Assembly (NCBI GenBank): GCA_963821505.1
Contig: CAWGEH010000026.1
Span: 1-64,000, forward strand
From: VAZQ01 sp963821505
GTDB lineage: Bacteria > Pseudomonadota > Alphaproteobacteria > Rhizobiales > Xanthobacteraceae
Length of the DNA: 64,000 nt
Direction: 5' to 3'
The notes beneath the pieces are model-generated. The model saw only the letters and a list, made by a program, of their open reading frames with translations, searched no databases and was not told where the DNA came from. Position numbers and translations under genes: made by a program. Numbering within the stretch: position 1 is the stretch's first letter; each line of letters begins with the position of its first letter. Shown one piece after another: positions 33,804-40,999 of this stretch.

Positions 33804-33912
33804 TGGAGCGACCCCTGGATGAGTTCCGTTCCAAGACAGGCCGAAATGGTCTTGCAGGCAAAGCATCATTTCTCTACGCTGCCCTAGTTTTTCTCATGAC
33901 GTTGGCTGCCTC

Positions 33913-34857
33913 ATGCCGCGCCGGCTGCCGCCGCTCAATGCGCTCAAGGCCTTCGAGGCCGCGGCTCGCCATGAGAGCTTCACGCGCGCCGCCGAAGAGC
34001 TCTGCGTCACCCAGGGCGCCGTCAGCCATCAGGTGAAAGCGCTCGAGGCCGAGCTCGGGTTGAAGCTTTTCAATCGCGAACGGCAGCGGCTGTTGATCAC
34101 GGAGGCGGGTCGCGGCTATCTCGCGGTGGTGCGCGATGCCTTCGATCGCATCGCCGATGGAACCGAACGGTTGCTGCAACGTCAGAGCGGCGGGGCGCTC
34201 ACGGTCAGCACCTCGCCGAACTTTGCAGCGAAGTGGCTGGTCCATCGGCTGGGCCGTTTCGCCGAGGCGCACCCCGAGATCGATCTCAGGGTCAGCGCTT
34301 CGCTCCATCACGTCGACTTCGCGCGCGAGGATATCGATCTCGCGATCCGCCACGGTGACGGAACCGCCTCCGGCCTCCACGTCGCTCGTCTCTGTACGGA
34401 GGAGCTGTTTCCGGTCTGCAGCCCGAAGCTTCTCGATGGCCGCAAGCCGCTGCGCGCGCTCTCGGACCTCGGCCGATTTCCGCTCCTGCATGTCAATGAT
34501 CGGCAAGGCTGGAGCCAATGGCTCGATTTTGCCGGCGTGACAGGCGTGGACCGCTCACGCGGCCCCGTTCTCAACCAGGCGAGCATGGCGATCGACGCCG
34601 CCGTTGACGGCCAGGGGGTCGTGCTGGCCCGCACGGCGCTTGCGGCATGGGATTTGATCGCCGGCCGTCTCGTCCGTCCATTCGATATCGCGATGCCCGT
34701 CTCTTACGCCTATTGGATCGTCTGCTCGAAGGCGACCGCCAAGTTGCCGAAAATCGTGGCGTTCAGCGATTGGCTCCTCGCCGAGGCTGCCGACGACGCC
34801 CGGCAGCTCAGCGGACTGAAATCCAAGTCAAGGCAGACCGCGCGGGCTTCCCGCTGA
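33913..34857 (+). CDS. GcvA-type LysR-family transcriptional regulator
   Basis: Protein of 314 residues. The N-terminal winged HTH is at about 6-65 (ALKAFEAAARHESFTRAAEE, VTQGAVSHQVKALEAELG). The C-terminal effector domain has LTVSTSPNFAAKWLVHRLGR, the REDIDLAIRHGDGTASGLHV segment typical of the GcvA subgroup and AMPVSYAYWIVC. It is divergently transcribed from the GST gene, with 109 bases between them, so it probably controls that gene and itself. A decayed partial copy of this region is found at about 35302-35533. Confidence 0.92.
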   Translation: MPRRLPPLNALKAFEAAARHESFTRAAEELCVTQGAVSHQVKALEAELGLKLFNRERQRLLITEAGRGYLAVVRDAFDRIADGTERLLQRQSGGALTVSTSPNFAAKWLVHRLGRFAEAHPEIDLRVSASLHHVDFAREDIDLAIRHGDGTASGLHVARLCTEELFPVCSPKLLDGRKPLRALSDLGRFPLLHVNDRQGWSQWLDFAGVTGVDRSRGPVLNQASMAIDAAVDGQGVVLARTALAAWDLIAGRLVRPFDIAMPVSYAYWIVCSKATAKLPKIVAFSDWLLAEAADDARQLSGLKSKSRQTARASR

Positions 34858-34894
34858 CCCCGTATGTGCGGTCGGGCTCCGCGCCGAGCAATGA

Positions 34895-34930
34895 CGCAAG
34901 AGTAGCCGCAAGAGTAACCGCGAGAGTAAC
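34895..34930. repeat. Three 12-bp tandem repeats
   Basis: The units CGCAAGAGTAGC, CGCAAGAGTAAC and CGCGAGAGTAAC are adjacent, just past the LysR gene. They span the very end of the small ORF on the minus strand. No function is evident. Confidence 0.7.
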
Positions 34931-35223
34931 TACGCCCCGCCGGCAAAATATAATGGCTTGGCCCTTTCCCGCGTCACCTGTGGAGGGCTGAGGCCGATGC
35001 CGAGCGCCTCTCTCACCGCCTGGTCGTGAGCAATGCCCCTCGACCTCAAATCTTCGTACCGGCGAGACGCGGCGAGGCCTTCACGCAACGCGTCGCAAAT
35101 CATGCGCAGCGTTGGAGTTGGCCAGCCGGACGCGGCGGTCGGCTGCGCCGACCGACCTGTCAGTTTCGTCGCCTGGCGGATTTCGTCGAAAGGGAGTGCG
35201 TCATGAAAGCAGCTGCGCAACAT
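34930..35223 (-). CDS. Small hypothetical protein
   Basis: ORF of 97 codons. The centre and end look protein-like (MICDALREGLAASRRYEDLR then SRGIAHDQAVREALGIGLSP), resembling small helical rhizobial proteins of unknown role, whereas the N-terminal third is less convincing. The sequence just before its ATG (cgaaaaATGTTGCGC) resembles that before the amidohydrolase ATG at 32977 (cgaaaaATGTCGCAC), so the start region may be part of an old duplication. No ribosome binding site stands out. Confidence 0.35.
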   Translation of the reverse strand: MLRSCFHDALPFDEIRQATKLTGRSAQPTAASGWPTPTLRMICDALREGLAASRRYEDLRSRGIAHDQAVREALGIGLSPPQVTRERAKPLYFAGGA

Positions 35224-35301
35224 TTTTCGTGCTCCTGAAATGCCGGACAGGAGATGTCCCGTCCTGGAGCCATGGAAATAGGGCGTTGGGTGACTTGCTA
35301 C

Positions 35302-35533
35302 AAAGCATCGTTTCTCGAGCCTGCCTTAGAATTTCTCATGATGAAGGGATGTCGGGGCCGGCCCGGTCATCATCCGCGCACGGCCCGGGGCCCATGCCGG
35401 AGGCCCTCGCGCGACGCGGGCGCCGTCAGCCACCGGGAGGAAGCGCTCAGCGCCCGGATCGCCGATGCGGGTCGCACCTCGTGTTGTGCCCGCCGGCCCC
35501 CTGCGCGTTACGCGATCTGGATGGAGCGGACAT
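35302..35533 (+). pseudogene. Decayed fragment of a GcvA-like LysR gene and its promoter
   Basis: The stretch AGCATCGTTTCTCGAGCCTG with TTTCTCATGATG matches the GST/LysR intergenic region at 33868-33900 (AGCATCATTTCTCTACGCTG, TTTCTCATGACG). At about 35420 GCGCCGTCAGCCACCGGG then AAGCGCTC matches the HTH codons GCGCCGTCAGCCATCAGG then AAGCGCTC at 34016. Near 35510 the reading RYAIWM parallels SYAYWIV of the effector domain end. Most of the gene between is deleted. The RIME repeat at 35534 interrupts the end. Confidence 0.55.
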
Positions 35534-35640
35534 TAGAGCGCATCCCGATTGGGTCGAATCGTGATGCGCTCTAGATTCTTCGATTTTGCGCATGTTCTGT
35601 TCGGAAAACCGGTTCCCACTTTTCCGGAACATGCGCTAGC
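35534..35640 (+). repeat. RIME-like two-hairpin intergenic element, copy A
   Basis: Two palindromes in tandem. The first has arms TAGAGCGCATC and GATGCGCTCTA (35534-35573). The second has arms GCGCATGTTC and GAACATGCGC around GGTTCC (35588-35636). The length and double-palindrome design fit the rhizobial RIME class. Near-identical copies are at 50737 (same orientation), 53321 and 60369 (opposite orientation). Confidence 0.9.
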
Positions 35641-35707
35641 TTGCGGATTTCCATTGCGACCGCGGCGGAGATAGCAGATCACCATCGGATCACACCGGTG
35701 CCCCTCC

Positions 35708-36178
35708 ATGAATGCACGCCTCAACTCGAGCTCCGACATGGCAAACGATCAACCACGCCAGCATCTCCTCGGCACCTGGAAGCTCATCGCGGCTGTGCGG
35801 GAGGAAATTCCCTCCGGCGCCAAGACCGATTTTCTCGGCGCCGATGCGATCGGCTACATCAACTACGCGCCCGACGGCCGCATGATGGTGCTCAATGTGG
35901 CAAGCGGCCGCCGCAAGCCGGCGGGAGCGACGGCGACCCCGGCGGAGGCGGAGGCGCTGTTCCGCAGCATGACCAGCTACGCCGGCACCTACACGATCGA
36001 CGGCAACGAGATTACGCACCACGTCGAGGTCTCGTGGAACGAGACCTGGACCGGCACCAGGCAGAAGCGCGTCGCCCGCTTCGATGGCGATCGCGTCTAT
36101 CTGTCCACGCAGCCCTCGCCTGATCCGCTCACCGGCACGATGAGCGTGCGCACCATGACGTGGGAGAAGGTCGGTTAG
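35708..36178 (+). CDS. Lipocalin-like domain protein
   Basis: Protein of 156 residues. It has the lipocalin-like pattern LLGTWKLIAAVREE, IGYINYAPDGRMMVLNVASG, TSYAGTYTIDGNEITHHVEV and TMTWEKVG at the end; such small cytosolic barrels are common in rhizobia. No signal peptide is seen. An in-frame ATG at 35738 (MANDQPRQ) is an alternative start because no clear ribosome binding site precedes 35708. It sits alone between repeat elements. Confidence 0.8.
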   Translation: MNARLNSSSDMANDQPRQHLLGTWKLIAAVREEIPSGAKTDFLGADAIGYINYAPDGRMMVLNVASGRRKPAGATATPAEAEALFRSMTSYAGTYTIDGNEITHHVEVSWNETWTGTRQKRVARFDGDRVYLSTQPSPDPLTGTMSVRTMTWEKVG

Positions 36179-36179
36179 A

Positions 36180-36310
36180 TTAGAGCTTGATCCCGAAAAG
36201 TTGCGCCGCAGACTTTTCGAATAAAATAAGATCATGCGACCAACAAATGCTCAGAGCGAAATCGCGATTCAATGTGAAGCGATTTCGCTCAAGCGCTTCG
36301 TGATGACGCG
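36180..36310. repeat. Related palindromic intergenic element
   Basis: It contains AGAGCTTGATCCCGAAAAGT and a clear palindrome GAGCGAAATCGCGATTC ... GAAGCGATTTCGCTC (36254-36290), with GATCATGCG between. The architecture resembles the RIME-like copies but the sequence is another subfamily. It directly follows the lipocalin stop codon. Confidence 0.65.
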
Positions 36311-36370
36311 TTTTTTGCAGGGACCGGTTCCCGCTGCGCGGGCAATCGCTGGAGCGGCCCGGCCACGCCC

Positions 36371-36397
36371 ACGCGGGATCGACAGCCGATCCCGCGT
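36371..36397 (-). terminator. Strong hairpin after the PBP1A gene
   Basis: Arms ACGCGGGATCG and CGATCCCGCGT enclose a 5-base loop, 12 bases past the PBP1A stop. No T-tract follows on either strand, so it may act as an RNA 3'-end stabiliser, not a classical intrinsic terminator. Confidence 0.45.
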
Positions 36398-36409
36398 CAC
36401 CGGACAAGA

Positions 36410-38869
36410 TCAGTACAGCCCGCCCGTGCCCGTCCGTACCGCGCGATCGGCCTCGGGCGAGACCCCGAGCGGGCGGCCGTCGGCGTCGGTCACTCCGATC
36501 GCCGAATAGTTGTCGGGCGGCGCGGTGCCGGGCTTGAAGGCCTCCAGGATCACGCGCTGATCGCCGGGACCCGCCCGCATGCCGGACTTGGGATCGATGC
36601 GGATGAGCTTGATGCCGGCCGGCACCCGGAACGGCACCGCCGGCTTGTCGGCGAGCGCGACCTTCATGAAATCCCGCACGATCGGCGCCGCCAGCACCCC
36701 GCCGGTGGCGCCGCGGCCGAGATGACGCGGCTTGTCGTAGCCGAGATAGACGCCGACCACGAGATCGGGCGAGAAGCCGATGAACCAGGCGTCCTTCTCG
36801 TCGTTGGTGGTGCCGGTCTTGCCGGCGATCGGTTTGCCCACCTCCTTGACCACGGTCGCCGTGCCGCGCTGCACGACGCCTTCCATGATCGAGGTGATCT
36901 GGTAGGCGGTCATCGGATCGAGGACGCGCTCACTCTTGTCGACCAGTGTCGGCTCGTTCTGATTGGCCCACTTGTCGGCGTCGCAGCCGCGGCATTCGCG
37001 CGCATCGTGCTTGTAGACGGTGTGACCGTAGCGATCCTGGATACGGTCGATCAAGGTCGGCTGGATTTTCCTGCCGCCGTTGTCGAACATCGCATAGGCG
37101 CCGACCATGCGCAGCAGCGTGGTCTCGCCCGCGCCCAGCGCAAACGACAGGTAAGGCGGCAGGCTGTCGTAGACGCCGAAGCGCTTGGCGTATTCGCCGA
37201 TCAGCGGCATGCCGATGTCCTGCGCCAGCCGCACCGTCATGACATTGCGCGACTGCTCGATGCCGAAGCGCAGCGTCGAGGGGCCGTAGTATTTGCGGGT
37301 ATAGTTTTCCGGCGCCCAGATGCCGCTGCCGGTGTCGATCTCGATCGGCGCGTCCAACACCACCGTCGAAGGCGTATAGCCGTTGTCGAGCGCGGCGGCG
37401 TAGACCAGCGGCTTGAACGACGAGCCCGGCTGACGCAACGCCTGGGTGGCGCGGTTGAACTGACTTTGATCGTAGGAGAAGCCGCCGACCATCGCCAGCA
37501 CGCGTCCGGTCTGCGGATCCATGACCACCATGGCTCCGGATACCTCCGGCACCTGGCGCAGGCGGAACTGGCCGTCCTTGCCGGGGAGCGGCTCGACATA
37601 GACGACGTCGCCCACCTCCAGCACTTGCGACACCTTGGTCGGCGCCTTGCCCCTCATCGGGCCGCTCGTCGGCTTTGCCCATTTCACGCCTTCGAGCGCG
37701 ACGGCGCCGGTCTCGCGTTCCTTGGACACCGCCCCGCCCGGATCGCGGCCGGGCTGCAGCCCGATGCGGGCGGAGGCGTCGCCGCTCTCCAGCACCACCG
37801 CGAGCCGCCACGGCGCCACGTCGGAAAGCGCCTTGACGTCGGCGAGCTTGGCGCCCCACTCGCCCGTCATGTCGAGCTTGTGGGCAGCGCCGCGATAGCC
37901 CTGCTGCTCGTCGAAATTCACGAAGCCGTCGACCAGCACCTTGCGCGCCAGCACCTGCATCTTGGGGTCGAGCGTGGTGCGCACCGACAGGCCACCCTCG
38001 TAGAGCTTCTTCTCGGTGTAATTCTCGTAGATGTAGCGGCGCACCTCCTCGGCGAAGTATTCGGCCGCGAAGATGTGCGCGCCGGTCGGTCGCGGAGTGA
38101 CCTTGAGCGGCTCCTTCTTTGCCTTCTCGGCATCCTGCGCGGTGATGTAGTGGTCCTCGGCCATGCGATCGATGACATAGTTGCGCCGTTCGATCGCCCG
38201 CTCGCGCTGACGGAAGGGATGATAGTTGTTGGGCGCCTTGGGCAGTGCCGCGAGATAGGCCGCTTCCGCGACCGATAGCTCATGCACCGACTTGTCGAAA
38301 TAGAGGAGCGAGGCGGCGGCGACCCCGTAGGCGCCCATGCCGAGATAGATCTCGTTGAGATAGAGTTCGAGGATCTTCTCCTTTGAGAAGGTCCGCTCGA
38401 TCTTCATCGACAGCAGCGCTTCCTTGATCTTGCGCGAGAAGGAGACTTCGTTTGTGAGCAGGAAGTTCTTGGCGACCTGCTGGGTGATGGTGGAGGCGCC
38501 CTGCGGACGCCGGCCGCTGCCGTATTGCTGCACGTAGAGCATGGCGGCGCGCGCGATGCCGAAGAAGTCGATGCCGCCGTGCTCGTAGAAATTCTTGTCC
38601 TCGGCCGCGACGAAAGCGTGGGTGACGAGCTTGGGCACCGCCTGAATCGGGATGTAGAGCCGGCGCTCGCGCGCATATTCGGCGAGCAGCGAGCCGTCGG
38701 CGGCATGCACCCGCGTCATGACCGCGGGCTCGTAATCCTGGAGCTGGGAGTAGTCGGGAAGCTCCTTGGAATAGTGCCACAGCAACCCGGCCGCTGCGGC
38801 GACGCCGACGACGAAGATGATCGTTCCGGCTGCGAACAACAGGCCGAAGAAGCGCAGCAACAATCTCAT
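36410..38869 (-). CDS. mrcA: Penicillin-binding protein 1A (bifunctional transglycosylase/transpeptidase)
   Basis: Class A PBP of 819 residues that polymerises and crosslinks peptidoglycan. It has an N-terminal anchor (about 5-30), a GT51 glycosyltransferase with FVAAEDKNFYEHGGIDFFGI and GASTITQQVAKNFLLTNE, an OB-like insert, and a transpeptidase with the Ser motif PGSSFKPLVYAAALDNG, the SxN motif EQSRNVM and the KTG motif GKTGTTNDEKDAW. All catalytic motifs are intact. It lies next to the amiC-type amidase, the usual alphaproteobacterial order; the prfB gene commonly found downstream is replaced by repeats and the lipocalin gene. Confidence 0.96.
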   Translation of the reverse strand: MRLLLRFFGLLFAAGTIIFVVGVAAAAGLLWHYSKELPDYSQLQDYEPAVMTRVHAADGSLLAEYARERRLYIPIQAVPKLVTHAFVAAEDKNFYEHGGIDFFGIARAAMLYVQQYGSGRRPQGASTITQQVAKNFLLTNEVSFSRKIKEALLSMKIERTFSKEKILELYLNEIYLGMGAYGVAAASLLYFDKSVHELSVAEAAYLAALPKAPNNYHPFRQRERAIERRNYVIDRMAEDHYITAQDAEKAKKEPLKVTPRPTGAHIFAAEYFAEEVRRYIYENYTEKKLYEGGLSVRTTLDPKMQVLARKVLVDGFVNFDEQQGYRGAAHKLDMTGEWGAKLADVKALSDVAPWRLAVVLESGDASARIGLQPGRDPGGAVSKERETGAVALEGVKWAKPTSGPMRGKAPTKVSQVLEVGDVVYVEPLPGKDGQFRLRQVPEVSGAMVVMDPQTGRVLAMVGGFSYDQSQFNRATQALRQPGSSFKPLVYAAALDNGYTPSTVVLDAPIEIDTGSGIWAPENYTRKYYGPSTLRFGIEQSRNVMTVRLAQDIGMPLIGEYAKRFGVYDSLPPYLSFALGAGETTLLRMVGAYAMFDNGGRKIQPTLIDRIQDRYGHTVYKHDARECRGCDADKWANQNEPTLVDKSERVLDPMTAYQITSIMEGVVQRGTATVVKEVGKPIAGKTGTTNDEKDAWFIGFSPDLVVGVYLGYDKPRHLGRGATGGVLAAPIVRDFMKVALADKPAVPFRVPAGIKLIRIDPKSGMRAGPGDQRVILEAFKPGTAPPDNYSAIGVTDADGRPLGVSPEADRAVRTGTGGLY

Positions 38870-39055
38870 CGCCGAAGTCCCCCCTGCGCAGAACCGTCCC
38901 AGCCGCGATGTCTCCCCAGCCGCCTCGGGGGCAACCGGATCAACAGCGATCTTGGCGGATTTTTCCCCGGGATGCCGCCCCCTCGCGTCGGTCGATCCGA
39001 ACGTCTAAGTCGCTCTGTTTTATGTTAAAACTGAGGCTGAACGGCCACAATCCCT

Positions 39056-40300
39056 TCAATTTTGGCCGCCTCCGGCGAGGCGGGTGGTGAAGAACGCATC
39101 GACCGCCTGCACGATGGAATTGGCGGCGCGGTCCCGCCATTCCGCCGAGATCAGCGATTTCAGGTCGGCCTTGTTCGAGACATAGCCGAGCTCGACCAGG
39201 ACCGACGGCACGTCGGGGGCCTTGAGCACCACGAAGCTTGCGGACTTGAGCGGATTTTGATGCAGCCGGGCGGCGCGTTTGAGGTGGCCGACGACCGCCT
39301 GGGCGAACTGCAGCGAAAACGTCTTGGTTTCGCGCCGGGCGAGATCGATGAGAATGTCGGCGACATCCTTCTCCTCGGCGGAGAGGTCGAGACCCGCGAT
39401 CGCGTCGGCCTGGTTCTCGGCCTCGGCAAGGCGTGCGGCGCGGGCATCCGACGCGCGCTCCGAGAGCGTGTAGATCGTCGCCCCCTGGGCATCGCCCTCC
39501 CGCCGTCGCAACGCATCGGCGTGAATTGAGATGAACAGCGCTGCTTGGCGCGCACGCGCGAAGTGGACGCGCTCGCCGAGCGGCACGAAGGTGTCGTCGG
39601 TGCGGGTCATGGCGACGCGGTATTTGCCGGCGCTTTCGATCTTGTCGCGCAGCATCAGCGAGAATTCGAGGACGATGGTCTTCTCCATCTGCCCGCTCGC
39701 GGCCCTGGTGCCGTTGTCGATGCCGCCATGGCCGGGATCGATCACCACCAGCGGTCGCGGATCGCTGCCGGGCTTGCTCTCCGCGGGCGTCTCCGCCGCA
39801 CGGACCTCCGGCGCGCGGTTCTCGAGCGCGATGGTGCGCATGAACGCCTCGCGGTCGGTCGCGGCGAGCTCGAGCACGAGGCGGGCCGGCTGATCGTTGG
39901 CGGCATCGATCACGAAGGCCTTGTCGACGCGCGCGGGGCGCGCCAGATCGATGACGATGCGCGAGCCGCCCTGCATGACGAGGCCGAAGCGGAATGCCTT
40001 GATCAGGCCGCGACCCACCTCCCCCGCCTTGGCCGGAAGCTGGAACGTGACCTGCGGCATGTCGATCACCACCCGGTACGGATTGGCGAGCGTGAAGGCG
40101 TGGATGTCGATCTTGCGGTTCAGATCGACGATCAGGCGCGTCTGCGCGTCATCGCCGCCCAGCCGCGCCTCGCTCGCCACCGGAAAATCATTTGGCCCGC
40201 GGCCCGGCGGTCCGGCCGCGCCGCTGGGCTCGGCCGCGCAAAGACCGCCGAGAACCGTCGCGGCGAAGAGAAGGAGCAAGCTCGTCGCGCGCACAGACAT
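39056..40300 (-). CDS. amiC: N-acetylmuramoyl-L-alanine amidase (AmiC-like, AMIN + Amidase_3)
   Basis: Periplasmic peptidoglycan amidase of 414 residues involved in cell separation. A signal peptide (about 1-22) is followed by an AMIN domain (about 45-150: VIDMPQVTFQLPAKAGEVGR) and a zinc amidase domain (about 185-405) with VVIDPGHGGIDNG (Zn His), KTIVLEFSLML (Glu), LFISIHADALR (His) and VPSVLVELGYVSNKADLKSL (catalytic Glu). A perfect CtrA box lies 52 bases upstream. It is divergent from rne and upstream of mrcA. Confidence 0.94.
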   Translation of the reverse strand: MSVRATSLLLLFAATVLGGLCAAEPSGAAGPPGRGPNDFPVASEARLGGDDAQTRLIVDLNRKIDIHAFTLANPYRVVIDMPQVTFQLPAKAGEVGRGLIKAFRFGLVMQGGSRIVIDLARPARVDKAFVIDAANDQPARLVLELAATDREAFMRTIALENRAPEVRAAETPAESKPGSDPRPLVVIDPGHGGIDNGTRAASGQMEKTIVLEFSLMLRDKIESAGKYRVAMTRTDDTFVPLGERVHFARARQAALFISIHADALRRREGDAQGATIYTLSERASDARAARLAEAENQADAIAGLDLSAEEKDVADILIDLARRETKTFSLQFAQAVVGHLKRAARLHQNPLKSASFVVLKAPDVPSVLVELGYVSNKADLKSLISAEWRDRAANSIVQAVDAFFTTRLAGGGQN

Positions 40301-40322
40301 GGGTCTTACAGCCCCTCCGAGC

Positions 40323-40367
40323 CCGTAATTTACTCCATTACGGAGCCGCGGTTAACCCAAACTTAAC
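40323..40367 (-). promoter_or_regulatory. CtrA box and adjacent dyad upstream of amiC
   Basis: TTAACCCAAACTTAAC at 40352-40367 is an exact TTAA-N7-TTAAC full CtrA site. A separate dyad CCGTAAT ... ATTACGG at 40323-40343 lies between it and the amidase start (40300). CtrA is the alphaproteobacterial cell-cycle regulator, and a cell-separation amidase is a sensible target. Not tested. Confidence 0.7.
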
Positions 40368-40999
40368 CTCGCAAGGCAGCGCGGCATCCGCGCCGTCGCG
40401 CCCCCCTCCCTTGCCATCGCAGGCCGCCAGCCCTAATAAGAGGGTGCTGACGGTTACAGTTCCGGTTGCGCCGCGTTCGGACATCCGGCTGGTCCGCGGA
40501 AGGTTCGCTCCCCGGCAAGCGAGGGAGGGAACTTGGCGGGCGAAATCGGTCCGCGGCCTCCGCAGGGGTGCGGTGCGCGCTGACCACCAGGCCGATGTTC
40601 TTGTGGACGACAACCGGGGTTGCGTGCGGCGGATGCCTCCCGTGACGGAGCGCCGGCTTATGCTTTCCACGGCGCCTTGAGTCGAAGATCGTCAGCCAAG
40701 AGAACCCGCGGTCGCGCGTGCCAAGCGCTGCCGCCCCGTCATGGGCCAAAAGGTCATGCTGCGACCGCGCACCGATAACTTCGTCGCTCGCTGCCCAAGC
40801 AAGATCGCGCCGCGGCGCGGCGCCACTGCTCTTTCAGCAGTCCGCGCAAGCTCGGCTCTTTGCGGCGCATCGATTGCGCGCGCACTCGAGGTCCATCCTT
40901 TCAACCACCGTCAGGCCGGTTTCCGGTCGCGCCATCGTGCGTCGCCCCAGTGGCGACGAACGGCGGCCGCGCGCCAACCGGTCATCAAGAGATTGGTCA
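40368..40999 (+). other. Divergent region and probable long rne leader, no gene seen
   Basis: About 630 bases separate the CtrA box from the rne start. Small open frames on both strands have no domains or signals and shift in composition. RNase E mRNAs in many bacteria carry long 5' leaders used for autoregulation by cleavage, so this may be largely leader RNA. I see no confident promoter hexamers. Confidence 0.45.

Noticed and set aside
36722..38278. 518-codon plus-strand frame opposite the PBP1A gene
   Set aside because: Shadow of mrcA; the opposite strand has all catalytic motifs.
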